NCBI GenBank assembly: GCA_031213475.1
Contig: JARUPZ010000009.1
Location: 9,457,601 to 9,521,600, forward strand
Source of the DNA: Nereocystis luetkeana
Lineage: Eukaryota; Sar; Phaeophyceae; Laminariales; Laminariaceae
Length of the DNA: 64,000 nt
Direction of reading: 5' to 3'
Shown here: one piece after another, positions 11,060 to 20,670 of the stretch
Numbering within the stretch: the stretch's first letter is position 1
Layout: every line of letters begins with the position of its first letter
Position numbers and translations under genes: made by a program
The notes under the pieces: model-generated
What the model saw: only the letters and a program-made list of their open reading frames with translations
What the model was told of the DNA's origin: nothing
The model's database searches: none

Positions 11060-11893
11060 TCAAAGGTTCATCAGAAAATCCCGGTGGTAACGAAAAACCA
11101 TGTTGTTGAGCGGCTTTGTTAAGAAGTCTGCGCGCTGCTCCTCCGACTCTACATGGGTAATAACAAACTCCCCCTTGGAAATAAGCTCTCGCAAAAAGTG
11201 GTGTCGAACGTCGATGTGCTTAGAATTCGACGTGCACACTGGGTTTTGTGCCAGGTGCCTTGCCCCCTCGTTATCCTCGAAAACCGTAATGCATCGCTCC
11301 CCGAACCCCGGAAAAATGAAACTCCAAACGTAGCGCAAGAACATCGCCTCCTTGATAGTGTCTGCTAGTGCTACATATTCGGCCTCAGTGGTCGAGAGCG
11401 TAACGCATTTCTGCGTCCTAGAAAACCAGCACACACACGCCCCAGCACACATGATAGCCCCACCTGAAACTGACCTCCTGTCAGTGGCTTTGTTGGCGTA
11501 GTCCGCATCCGCAAACGCTACCAGTTCAAGCCCGCTACCCTTCTGAAACGTAATGCCGAAATCACTCGTAGAAAAAACATACTCTAAAATACCGACCGCT
11601 GTCTCCCAGTGTACTTCCCTCGGCCTATTCGTGTACCTCGCTACCGCCCTCACCGCGTTCGCAATATCCGGTCGTGTTTGGTTCGCAAGCCACATCAAGC
11701 ACCCCACCAACTCGCGGAAAGGCCAATCACCCACGGGTTCATTCTCGTCGAACTCTTCGAGCTTCACACCAGTCGAAAGCGGATTATTCCTCCCGGAACT
11801 AACACCAAACCTCGCCGCGGTCCTTTCAGCGAACGCCTGCTGCGAAATCGTCAAAGTACCAGCATCCCAATCCCTCGAAAAACAACAACCAGC
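11060..11893 (-). pseudogene. pol: copia pol, segment 4: end of RT and RNase H
   Basis: The frame continues from the RT segment after a TAA at 11894-11896. It opens with the RT thumb/connection (FSRDWDAGTLTISQQAF). RNase H follows with FADADYANKATDRRSVSG, the LSTTEAEYVAL helix and FEDNEGARHLAQNP; the catalytic D, E and D are all present. HIDVRHHFLRE and ADFLTKPL, near-invariant in copia RNase H, close the protein. Its function is to degrade RNA in the RNA-DNA hybrid during reverse transcription. The preceding stop cuts it off from RT in a normally translated product. The residue replaced is probably Tyr or Trp, by analogy with copia relatives. Confidence 0.85.
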
Positions 11894-12475
11894 TTACCAC
11901 CGCAACTCGCCCAGATTGTTGATCGGAACAAGGCTGTTCAGGTCTTCACAGAACTGATCGCACCTAGCCTTGCGCCCTACAGCAAAAATATCATCCACAT
12001 GAACCACTGTTACTATGGAGACAGAGCCCGACTCGACCAACCTCATGACACACGCGTCAGCGGGGCTCTGCTCAAAGCCTAGACTCTTCATGTGAGTGAG
12101 AAGGTGGTTGTGCCACGACCTCGACGCTTGCTTCAAGCCATAGAGACTGCGGTTCAACCTGACTACCTTACCGGACATTTCGCCGCAGCCAGGGGGCAGT
12201 CGCATGAAAACATCCTCATCCAAACTCGACTGCACGAACGCTTGCTCAGCATCAAAATGACACAAATCCAGACCCAACTCGCACGCAACGGCACCCAGCA
12301 AACGGAAACAAGACGCTGCAGGGGTCGGAGCAAAAGTCTCAAAGAAATCAATACCCTCACGCTGCTTGAAACCTCGTGCCACCAGCCTTGCTTTCGCCCG
12401 CACCACATCACCATGCTCGTTGGACTTCCAGGCGAACACCCACTTCGCCGAGATGACGTTGAGCCCCTCTGGTTG
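11894..12475 (-). pseudogene. pol: copia pol, segment 3: reverse transcriptase
   Basis: The frame is the same as the flanking segments, entered after a TAG at 12476-12478. Copia RT motifs appear in order: KWVFAWK, KARLVARGFKQREGID-FETFAPT, CHFDAEQAFVQSSLDEDVFMRLP (first catalytic Asp), LNRSLYGLKQASRSW and VVHVDDIFAVG (catalytic Asp pair). The YVDD box common in copia reads HVDD here; both aspartates are kept. The segment ends at a TAA after GELRW. It synthesises cDNA in virus-like particles when intact. The catalytic core looks undamaged, so loss of function comes from the stops. Confidence 0.88.
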
Positions 12476-12740
12476 CTACGTCGCTCCAAACGTCCCCGCG
12501 TCCGCCAGTCCATGATATTCCTTGTCCATCGCCTGCCTCCAGATCGTCGAATACTCGTCCACACACGCTTCAGCATACGAGTTCGGCGTCGAAAGTTCGC
12601 TTGCCGGGCGCGTGGGAAGGGGAGGATTCTCGCGCGGTGGGGCTTGGTGGAAAAGTACATGGCCTATACCTTCCCGTGCTGCCATCAGCGATAGCAGCCC
12701 ATGCCCCATAGCCTCGCGGTTCCGCGCGGTCTCCCCTCTT

Positions 12741-13000
12741 GTCCGCCCCCTCAGAACGTCCCCTTCCTCCGGGTGTCGTCCAGCTTCCCCCACTGTCCGA
12801 CCACCCTGTACACCGCCGCCACCCTCCTGGTGCCGTGCAGTCTCCCCCCTTGTCCGCCCCCTCAGTACGTCCCCTTCCTCCGGGTGTCGTCCAGCTTCCC
12901 CCACTGTCCGACCACCCTGCACACCGCCGCCACCTTCCTGGTGTCGTGCAGTCTCCCCCCTGGTCCGCCCCCTCAGTACGTCGCCATCCTCCGGGTCCGG
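12741..13000 (-). repeat. 111-bp coding tandem repeat in the copia linker
   Basis: GTCCGCCCCCTCAG recurs at 12741, 12852 and 12963, an exact 111-bp spacing, giving two full units and a partial third with few differences. The period is a multiple of three, so the frame is kept. Confidence 0.85.
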
Positions 13001-13039
13001 GATATCAGAACCCAGTTCCCGAGCAGCACGCTGCAAAAG

Positions 13040-13300
13040 CTGTGGCTGCGATGACTGCTGCGGCGGCGACGGCGATGATCTCGGCGGCGACGGCGACGGC
13101 GGCGGCGGCGGCGGTGGCGACGGCGGTGGCGGTGACGGTGGCAGTGGCGGCGGCGGTGACGATGACGGCGGCAGCGACGGCGACGGTGACGGCGGGGGCG
13201 GTGGCGACGGCGACGGCGGCGGCGGCGGCGGTAGCGGCGGTGATGACGGCGGTAGCGGCGGCAGCAGTGGGGATGGGGACGGTAATTCGGGCCATACGTC
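13040..13300. repeat. GGC/GAC trinucleotide-rich tract
   Basis: Degenerate GGCGGC, GGTGGC and GACGGC triplets encode the Pro/Ser-rich part of the copia linker on the minus strand. Open frames on the other strand across it (Gly/Asp-rich and Ala-rich) are artefacts of the triplet repeat. Confidence 0.85.
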
Positions 13301-13696
13301 AGGGCCTCTCAGAGGCTCCGGCGTACCCGGGGGCGGTGGTGACGGCAACGGCGGCGGCGGGGAGCTCTCCTCCTCCGAAGGCAGTAACCCCACGAACGGC
13401 TTCCTCGGGTGCTCCCAAGTGACGTCGCGGGAGAACGACCTCCGGCCAGATGCCAGCAGAATCTTGCTGCAGTCAGCTGCGTGGTGGTTGCCGCCGTTGA
13501 GGTAGAAACAAGCCTCCGCCTTCGGCTCGGTCTTCAAGCTCCTCCTGACGTGGTGGAAACCTGGCTTCAAAAATGGGAGCAGCCGCGCAAATGGTGCTCT
13601 CCCGTAAAATTTGCGGTACGGCGAGTGCATTTCCGGCTTGTCCCTCACCCTTGCCGTTATGTTGATGACGTCGCTCGCGTACACGCAGGACTCAGC

Positions 13697-15634
13697 TCAA
13701 AGGGGCTGCGTCGCCGGCATCCTTGCATCGCCGAACAGGCGGGGGGCCTTCAGGCGGGACGCCATTGCAAGCTCCAGCGTCATCGCAATTCGCCGCTCGA
13801 CCACGCCGTCATGCTTCGGAGAATCGACGGGCGTGTGCTCGCGGCGAATACCGTGGTGGTTGAGCAGCTCCACGAACTCCGCCTTGGTGAACTCGGTGCC
13901 GTTGTCCGAGCGAAGGCACTCCACGATGGACGGAACACCCTTGGCGTTGATGTTGGCCAGAAAACCAGCGAAGACCTTCGGGACGTCGGACTTCCGCTTC
14001 AAGAAATACGGCCATCCCAGTCGCGAGTAGTCGTCGACGATCATCATCATGTACTGCGCACCGCCAGCAGACGTCGACTGCTGTCCCGACAGATCCACGA
14101 ACAGACGTTCCAGAGGCCTGGTGGAGCGGCACTCGGTCGTCCACGGTACAGCCATCCTCCTCCCCTTCGCCTCAGAACATCCAGCACACGAAACCAACTC
14201 CCCAAAAACCTTAATGCCCATCTGGCGTGCCGTCTCACGGAGAGTGTCAGCATGGGAGTGGGCAAGGGAAACGTGAAGGTCGATAATATCAATCCTCCGC
14301 ATTTTTCCGGGAGCCAAAACAGCGGCAGCAATCGGGGTCTCTACAGTCCGCGTGGCGTCTACGTACGAACCTGCGTCCTTACGCATAAAGGACAATTGCC
14401 CATCCAACAAATGAGCTCCCTGGGAATCTAAAGTCACCGGGCATTTCAGCATTACTGCGTGAAGTGAAGACAGGTTGAACCGAACACCGGGCACGTAGGC
14501 TACGTCCAAAAGCCTAACCTGGACATCACACTGCGGGCTGTGCATTACCATCGGAATCTGTCCAAAGTACTCGACCTTCAGTGACCTCATGTCACCGACG
14601 ACCAAACTACTCTTACCGAGGGGAGGGGGGTAACAGCCTACCATACCAAAGGGGTTTCCAGTTACGTGAAAGGTTGCTCCCGAATCCGCCACCCACTCTT
14701 CCCTCCCACTAGCCCAAAACCAATCGTCGCTAAAAATACTCTTGCCTTGGTGCGCAAACTGCGCGGTGAGGAGTTGCGGGTCGAACGTAGGCGTAGGGTT
14801 GCCGTTGTTCGCTGGGCCAGGGGAAGGGAAAGTGCTCGAGGAGGGTTGTTGTGACGGGAAAGCTCCGGCTGAGGTATACCCACCACTGCCGTAGGGCGTC
14901 TCCTGCTGCCAGCCACCTCCGTAGTATATCTGTTGAGGGGGAGGGGCAGCAGTACTCGGGACTGCGACGTTCATCTGCGGGGCGGCTACCGGGCAAGCTG
15001 CGACGTAGTGGCCGTGTTTGCCACACCGAAAACAGACCCCCTTGCTCCTGGGTTGCGTGTTGTTCGGCGGGAAACCCCAGCCCGCCGGAGTCGTTACGGG
15101 CGGCGGGGGCATAGGGGGCATTGCCCCTGGTAGTGGCTCGGTAGGTACCCAACCCATGGGCGGGACCGCCCCACCCGTACCGAAGGGGTCGGGACCGGAG
15201 TTATCCCAACTGTACCTGCAGGCCACGGCATCCCAACGCCATTTGGGGCCGGTAATTCCCCCCGGCGAAGCTCCTCCCCGGTTGCCATCATGCCGACGGA
15301 GACGATGCTGCTGCTGCTGGTACTGCTGTTGCTGGGGTTGTTGCTGCTGCTGCTGCTGTTGATGGTACTGCTGCTGCTGCTGGGGTCGCTGCTGCTGCTG
15401 CCGCTGCTGCTGCGGTCGCTGCTGATACTGCTGCTGCTGTTGATACTGCTGCTGCTGCTGCTGCTGATACTGCTGCTGCCGCTGCGACTGCTGCCCACCC
15501 TTGTACCTCCCGCCTCTCCTGTCCCTCCTTTCCCTTCCTGGACCCGCACCTCCACCACTGGTAGGCTGCGCACCTCCGGCGTACAAAGTATGCTGGTTTC
15601 CCACTCCCTGCACACCCAACGCCTTGGAAACCAT
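13697..15634 (-). pseudogene. pol: copia pol, segment 1: zinc knuckle, protease, integrase core
   Basis: A 645-codon frame starts with an ATG immediately after the gag TAA (15635-15637) and is in the same frame as gag. In order it has a Gln-rich tract (residues about 50-115), a zinc knuckle CFRCGKHGHYVAAC (about 200-213, CX2CX4HX4C), an aspartic protease active site DSGATFHVTG (about 315), the integrase zinc domain (HVSLAHSH and CAGC, about 451-480), and the DDE core in LFVDLSG, RSDNGTEF and GVVERR (about 511, 576, 611). It ends at TGA where copia relatives commonly have Trp. Its products mature Gag and insert the cDNA. All visible catalytic residues are present. Confidence 0.9.
15290..15500. 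repeat. CTG/CAG trinucleotide tract encoding poly-Gln
   Basis: On the plus strand this is CTGCTG runs with TGATACTG interruptions; on the minus strand it encodes the Gln-rich segment after the Gag stop. Triplet purity is high, so length variation between copies of the element is likely. Confidence 0.85.
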
Positions 15635-16516
15635 TTATTTATCTGCCTTATCGTTTGCGTACGCATCGCGGATGATCTCATCGATCTCGGAACGGGGGAT
15701 GGACGGGCGGGAAAGAACGGACTTGCTTTGTATCATATATAGAGGCGAGAGGTTCGTCACGATATGTCGGTTAACCTCTTCCACACTCATCCCACAGCCA
15801 AGCATGGTCAGCTCATCTGCTGCCTTATCCACCCTCCCTAGGAACAGCACGGGGTTTTCGCCCTCGACCATTCTGATGGTTGTAAACTCTCTCTTCAGTC
15901 TTTGGGTGGCCGCTATTGTCCTTGGCATGTAGTAATCTTCTAATTCCTTCCATGCACCACTTGGCGACATTGCCTTCTGCATTCTGAACTCAGCCATTGC
16001 GTATCCAGTCATTGCTTCCATCATCAGTCCATAAACTAATCGGGCATCCCTAATCTCCTGAGGAGAATGCCTCGATGCTAGCTCCTCTTCCGACACCCTC
16101 ACGTCACCAACCATAACAGGGGTTGACGTGCTTAACACATGAAGGCACCCTAGGGATGACAGGTACGCTTCGAACTTGCTACGCCACATACTAAAGTGGG
16201 CTTCTATGTTATCGAATTTGGGGGGTCTCGACTGGGACAAACTAGGGCGGTATAAAGAAGTGTTTGGTGACATGCCTGGACGGGCTCCCAGCCCAGGTGT
16301 CTTCACCGTCGATGCTGCTGGTTCCCTCGCAGCTGCTTCTCCTCTCGCCCCCCCACCGGCCTCCCCTTCCATTCCTTCTTGCGGCGCGTTCCTCTCGGCG
16401 CCCAGCTTCAGCTCTTCTATCATCTTCTCCAGGATCTCGATTTTCTCTTTCATCCTCAGCATCTCTTCCATGGCCACACTTGTTTCCTGACTAGACATGC
16501 CATCTGAACCAGACAT
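15635..16516 (-). CDS. gag: copia Gag-like protein (UBN2-type)
   Basis: The first in-frame ATG is at 16514-16516 (MSGSDGMSS); the frame is open from a TGA just inside the 5' LTR. A predicted coiled coil (MLRMKEKIEILEKMIEELK) lies near the N-terminus, followed by an Ala/Gly/Glu-rich linker. The Gag domain follows, with LEDYYMPRTIAATQRLKREF and a conserved region through NPVLFLGRVDKAADEL to NRHIVTNLSP, the pattern of copia Gag (UBN2/Retrotran_gag families). It would form the virus-like particle. It stops at TAA (15635-15637), with the nucleocapsid zinc knuckle lying beyond the stop in the same frame. Confidence 0.85.
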   Translation of the reverse strand: MSGSDGMSSQETSVAMEEMLRMKEKIEILEKMIEELKLGAERNAPQEGMEGEAGGGARGEAAAREPAASTVKTPGLGARPGMSPNTSLYRPSLSQSRPPKFDNIEAHFSMWRSKFEAYLSSLGCLHVLSTSTPVMVGDVRVSEEELASRHSPQEIRDARLVYGLMMEAMTGYAMAEFRMQKAMSPSGAWKELEDYYMPRTIAATQRLKREFTTIRMVEGENPVLFLGRVDKAADELTMLGCGMSVEEVNRHIVTNLSPLYMIQSKSVLSRPSIPRSEIDEIIRDAYANDKADK

Positions 16517-16588
16517 GTCGGAAGGTTCCCACCTCTCTTGGTTGGCCTCGGCTACGCTTGCCAATAGAAGATCACCGGTTCACTAGTG

Positions 16589-16846
16589 TGTTGATTGATC
16601 TCTAAAGGTATAGACGCAGCTGGCACGGGAACGCGTGGTTGACTCCAGACAATAATACGGAACTTCTCTTATATATATTATTACGTATCAGTGCTGTCGA
16701 GTGACTCAGGTGGCGGCGCATCCACACGATTATCCATCACATTGCAGGCACAATCAATCTCCCGCTCTTATAATCCCACATCAATATATGGAACTCCCTG
16801 ATACTAAATGAAACATCTACGTCGTGTCTATTGAGCACAGTCAATA
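16589..16846 (-). repeat. 5' LTR of the copia element
   Basis: This is a 258-bp LTR, near-identical to 10000-10257. The sequence directly inside it (CTAGTGAACCGGTGATC in element orientation) does not start with TGG, so priming by an intact tRNA 3' end is not obvious. Many copia elements prime from an internal tRNA fragment, which could apply here. Confidence 0.95.
16662..16682 (-). promoter_or_regulatory. Putative TATA box in the copia 5' LTR
   Basis: In element orientation the LTR contains AATATATATAAGAGAAG, the best TATA-like sequence in it. Transcription would then start roughly 25-35 bp downstream, near 16640. This is inferred from motif and position only. Confidence 0.45.
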
Positions 16847-16855
16847 GTAAGTAAG

Positions 16856-18520
16856 TGCTAGTTCTCTCCTCTCAAATTAGAAAAATGTCGAATAACAGAG
16901 TTCGCTGTGTTTTAATACATGGCCAGGCTTTTTTTACTGCAACTCCCAGGAGGTTGTGCAGTGCAGCTGCCCAATACTGCTTGAAGTCGTACCTATAAGA
17001 GGGTCTTCCCACACCGTCCTGCTTTCTTTGTATCCGTGTATTCCCTGTCCACCCCCCGCCGTCTAAGGGTCATTCTTATCGGAGAGAACCCTTTCCAAAT
17101 GTTCGACATTGTTTTGCCCATTTTTTCAATCTTACTTACACTTCCATATAATACATATATATATGATGACACCGCTATCCACCCATCCATCGCAATCTTG
17201 TTTTATTTCATTGGTATCCAACGTACACTCAATAAGAAACTGGGAAGCTGGCTTAGGATGGATTTATTCAACAATGAGAATGGGTGCGTTATACACATTT
17301 CAGTATATATATAGTAACGAATCCCGAATGCCAATGTTTCTTGCTAATCTCAGCCTCTCCCATTCTCGTTGCTCGTTTTCTTGGTATGGGCATCCTGAAC
17401 TGCCGTACTCCTACTACTACTATACCTACGTGTATATTAGGTATAACTCAGCTGTTTGTCGCATTATATGTACATACAGCAAAAAATAGATGCATGCCGG
17501 TAAACCCAACTTCAGGATTAAAATTATTAAAATAGTGTGTATTTTTACCAGACAGAATAAACGTACCATATAATATATCGAGGCTGCTGGAGACAAAATA
17601 TATGAAGCAAGGAACCTGGCCCAGGCTGAATTTCTTACTCGAGAAACGGGGCGCGTTGTCCGCTAATTAAAAATAAAAAGAGTCCCTAATTTCCTTCTTT
17701 TTTTCCTTCTCGAGAAGAAGGGGGGTGCGTTATCCACCAACTCAAGTACAAATATTTCCGAACTTCTTATTTTCCTATCAATCTTAGCCCCTCTTCCTTT
17801 TCTTATAGGGTCCTCGTTTCCTTATTTATTATTGCGTACCGGTTACATACACACCTACCTGGTACTAAATACTTCAACCAAGTATTTTGATGGTGTGATA
17901 CCAATGGCCTGATATCATATATATATATATATATATATATGTGTGTATTATATATACCAGGTTGCGATGCTGTTTGTTGCCGTGTCCCCTATCGCCCAGC
18001 GAGGCCTTCGGCCTTTTTTTATCGTTTTATCGTATCGTTATCGTTTATCAAATTATCGAAAATATTTTCGAAATAAATACCGAAGTTTCTTCGGTTCGAC
18101 ATTTTTTTTTAATTGAACGATATATCGAAAGTTTCCGTACGATATCCAACACTAATACATATACTTCGTATTATGTTGTACCTGATATACCACAGCAGCA
18201 GTACCACCGTCATCATGTACCCTGTCATTCAGTTTTTTTGCCTAATAATCTACCAGGTATTTTTTTTTTTATTGTGTTTTGCTCATCCCATTCATTATCT
18301 TCGCACATCTTCTTGCCTCTCTCCGTCCAACTCGTAACTCAGATCCGGGGTCACATAGCAGGCTCTTCTACCTCCCTTCCCGCTACGGTACGTGCCTTCA
18401 TTTTTATCGCGAGAAGATTTCAGCCTTTTTCTTCCCTCGTCGACTCGCATCGAATTGTGCCTACCCACGCTGCAAGGCGCTCTCAACAATTGAATCCTTT
18501 TGAATTTTATTTTTGCAAAT
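16856..18520. other. No gene recognised; TA microsatellites
   Basis: AT-rich sequence with no supported gene. Positions 17070-17130 (CATTCTTATCGGAGAG and following) resemble the tandem repeat at 19393-19870. A TA run lies at about 17918-17940. Exact TACCWGGTA sites are at 17856 and 18251, and a near-match is at 17955. Confidence 0.4.
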
Positions 18521-18535
18521 ATAGCCAAATGTCCG

Positions 18536-18622
18536 ACCCACCTGGGGCTCGAACCCAGGACTCAAACACAACAAGTAAGTAGAGTTCGAGGTTAACCACT
18601 TGAACCACCGGGGCGACCGGCC
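18536..18622 (-). tRNA. tRNA-like sequence (pseudo-tRNA or SINE head)
   Basis: The minus strand has an A-box-like TGGTTCAAGTGGTTAA, a D-stem GGTT/AACC and a T arm CTGGGTTCGAGCCCCAG with a perfect 5-bp stem and TTCGAGC loop, which is also a good B box. The acceptor pairs at only about 5 of 7 positions (GCCCCGG with GTGGGTC). The anticodon arm forms a 7-bp stem around an oversized loop of about 16 nt containing ACTTACTTG. It is therefore probably a decayed, insertion-bearing or intron-bearing tRNA relative. I assign no isotype. Confidence 0.5.
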
Positions 18623-18649
18623 TCTTAGTCCTTGTTCGCTCCTATTGTC

Positions 18650-19130
18650 AGTGGTAGTTACTGTCTTACTCTGATTTTTTGTGGAGGTATTGGTTTTTGC
18701 TTTTAGTTTTGTACCACGTATCATCAGGCAAAATTGTCTGCCACCTTTCCTTCTGGGGGACGCGACACGTTCTGGGTTGGTTTCCTTTGTGTATTCCGGT
18801 TTTCCTATATTTCGTAGATGGTGTCTATGCCGTGCCTTTCGTGTGCACAGCATACAAAGTACGATGGCATGGCACATTGCACTCTACCCATACTCTGCTT
18901 ACTGCTGTGTATCAATGTATTGTCTCTAATGAAGGCTGGATTGCAGTCTCGTGACCACCTACGAAGTTTTTATATTTAACCCCTTCAGAACTGCAGCCCG
19001 TTGTTGGGGACAAAGCAATCAAATTTCAAGCAGTTTGTCCCCAAAACGGGACTGCGGTCCTAAAAGGGTTAACTGTTGTCTAGGATTGAGGAGACGGCCC
19101 AGACACTGGTTGGGCTGGATGATGAATAAA
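18650..19130 (+). mobile_element. Diverged LINE 3' UTR fragment
   Basis: The order GTCTTACTCTG, a CCACC-TT-GGGGG-CACG-like segment, ATGGCATGGCA, TGCTTACTGCTGTG, CTCGTGACCAC and TCTAGGATTGAGGAGACGG matches the 3' UTR of the LINE copies at 26.1-27.4, 34.5-35.9 and 40.5-41.8 kb. It has no coding part. The TTAA-flanked MITE at 18980-19068 splits it between the GACCAC and TCTAGGATTG segments. Confidence 0.55.
18980..19068. mobile_element. 89-bp MITE with TTAA target duplication, copy 1
   Basis: TTAA lies on both sides (18976-18979 and 19069-19072). The ends are CCCCTTCAGAACTGCAG and, reverse complemented, CCCTTTTAGGACCGCAG; the inverted repeats extend about 35 bp through GGGGACAAA. TTAA duplication with CCC ends is typical of piggyBac-type elements. 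Related copies are at 61012-61101 and partial ones at 50958-50997 and 56107-56149. Confidence 0.8.
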
Positions 19131-19392
19131 TATCAAACTTCCGTATAGAATACCACCTGTCTGTCTGTTGTCACTAAACAGAGAGGCTGGACTTGAAACA
19201 AAAGCCGCAACGCCAGTCCGTATGGGGAAAACGGTACTACGTACTAACGAACTACTGTGTGCAGTACCGCCAGGTAAACGCATAGAACATCTGCCATATA
19301 ACATGCAGTCGAACACCTTCAATAACATATATCGTACCTACGATTGATACTATATGTCCAGCCGATATTATCAGCAAAGAAAAGGACTAAGT

Positions 19393-19870
19393 TTCATTCT
19401 TATCGGAGAACGTGTTTTCCAAAAATTCCGAAATTTTATTTGGAAATAATGGAAGATATGTATAAATATACGGAGGCGTTCTGTCACTATTCGTGAAATT
19501 CTCCAGTACCGAAAAAATCAAGTTCGTTAACGTTCCAACATTTGGGGAAAAAAACCCAGGAAAACATGGAAGATTGAAAAATTCGCGCGAAACAAATAAA
19601 TGTCGAAAATTTGAAAAAAACGCCCTCCGATAAGAATGACATCGGAGAGCGTTTTTTCCATAATTTCCAAAGTTTGGAAATAATTGGAGATATGTATCAA
19701 TGTACGGAGGCGTTCTGTCACCATTCGTGAAATTCTCCAGAACCAAAAATATCAAGTTCGTTAACATTCCAATATTTTGGGGAAAAAAAAACAGGAAAAT
19801 ATATATGGAAGATTGAAAAATTGCGCCAAACAAATAAATGTCGAAAATTTGGGGGGAAAAGCCATAAGAA
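19393..19870. repeat. Tandem duplication, ~235-bp period, two copies
   Basis: Two units share GGAAATAAT-GGAGATATG, TACGGAGGCGTTCTGTCA, TTCGTGAAATTCTCCAG, AAGTTCGTTAACRTTCCAA and CAAATAAATGTCGAAAATTTG in the same order. The CGGAGGCGTT motif lies at 19471 and 19705. A partial relative occurs near 17070. Confidence 0.75.
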
Positions 19871-19879
19871 TGGCCCTAA

Positions 19880-20670
19880 GGCCGTTTCCTATGCGGTTCG
19901 ATTTTTGAGCTTCAGATTTTGGCCCGATCGCATTTTCAGATGTGAATTTGGTGAATCGAAACAGCCTTCCTATCTATTATGCGGAAAAATCATATTTATT
20001 GTGCGTGTAGAGATTTGAGCAAACGCCGAGACCAACTGCTGTTTTTGTGGTTTGGCGCCACGATGAGACGCGTTGGGTGCGCTGCACTGTGCGTAGGACC
20101 CAAGCGTCCGGGCAAAGGCTGACCATCTCGGGTCTGGCGGCGAAGAGACGTAGCGAGTGCGCTAGAGCCACCTGTCTTCGTATTTTGGGTTCCATGTTGT
20201 GACTGACTGCTGCTGCTGCTGTACAGTAGTGTACGTACAAGTACTCGTACGTATCCACGGAGGGGTTCGTGCAGAGTGCGCTTCTCTTGGTCTCTAGGCC
20301 CGAGCCCGCGCCAGGCGACTGATGTCTGGCCGCGGAGGGTCGCGCCGCCCGCCGCCCGAGCGTCGGGCGCGAAGCGACGCCGCTATACAGCTGTGTCACC
20401 TTCCAACTCATCGATCGTTCTGCTCCTGTTTGCTGTCGTGAATAACATCTTGAATTTAGAGAGCATTCCATTTTTCGATTTGAAAATCTGATGACCCCGG
20501 TCGTCGGATTTTGGCCCAAAATCCGACGACTTGGGTCATCGGATTCTCAAATCGAAAAATTTCCGGTCAGATTTTGCATATATATCTCGACTGCATAAAC
20601 AGGGTCATTCGTTTTTGAGATCGAAAAATACAAATCTGAAGCTCGAAGTCGAACCGCACAGCAAACAGCC
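19880..20670. mobile_element. 791-bp PIF/Harbinger-like non-autonomous element
   Basis: TAA flanks both ends (19877-19879 and 20671-20673). The left end is GGCCGTTTCCTATGCGG and the right end, reverse complemented, is GGCTGTTTGCTGTGCGG. The inverted repeats extend about 42 bp through TTCGA and GAGCTTCAGATTT. A 3-bp TAA duplication with GGCC/GGCT ends is the Harbinger signature. The interior has no DDE transposase. A frame on the minus strand (20519-19977) is Arg/Ala-rich with no motif I recognise. It contains an 89-bp palindrome. Confidence 0.75.
20471..20559. repeat. 89-bp near-perfect palindrome
   Basis: Two 44-bp arms, from TTTTTCGATTTGA to GTCGTCGGATTTTGG and its mirror, are identical apart from about five bases and meet with one base between them. 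The sequence would form a cruciform in DNA or a long hairpin in RNA. Confidence 0.85.

Larger units (their letters stand above)
12476..13696 (-). pseudogene. pol: copia pol, segment 2: integrase C-terminus and Pro/Ser-rich linker
   Basis: This segment is in frame with the integrase core, entered after a TGA at 13697-13699. It begins with the integrase C-terminal region typical of copia (SPYRKFYGRAP, then a beta-rich segment ending SFSRDVTWEH). A very long low-complexity linker follows: a Pro/Ser-rich tract (plus-strand GGC repeats at 13040-13300), then a 37-residue unit repeated (111-bp DNA period, 12741-13000) with RGRTRGETARHQEGGGGVQ. It ends at a TAG just before RT. The linker is far longer and more repetitive than usual between integrase and RT. 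Confidence 0.8.
9991..16855 (-). mobile_element. Complete Ty1/copia-type LTR retrotransposon
   Basis: The element has two 258-bp LTRs (10000-10257 and 16589-16846), a 9-bp target repeat GTAAGTAAG on both sides (9991-9999 and 16847-16855), a polypurine tract inside the 3' LTR, and gag-protease-integrase-RT-RNase H in that order. Integrase preceding RT is diagnostic of Ty1/copia. The LTRs differ at about two positions, so the insertion is recent. Gag and pol share one reading frame throughout, broken by four stop codons (TAA, TGA, TAG, TAA) but apparently by no frameshift. As it stands it is probably non-autonomous. Confidence 0.95.

Noticed and set aside
12522-13505. Long plus-strand Gly/Asp-rich open frame
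   Set aside because: It is the opposite strand of the copia Pro/Ser linker and repeat tracts; GGC triplets keep all frames open. No domain outside the repeat.
15290-15742. Plus-strand Leu-rich membrane-like protein
   Set aside because: It is the reverse strand of the poly-Gln CAG tract in copia pol.
19977-20519. 180-codon minus-strand frame as a transposase
   Set aside because: It lies inside the Harbinger-like element but has no DDE, HTH or Myb-like motif that I can see and crosses the palindrome.
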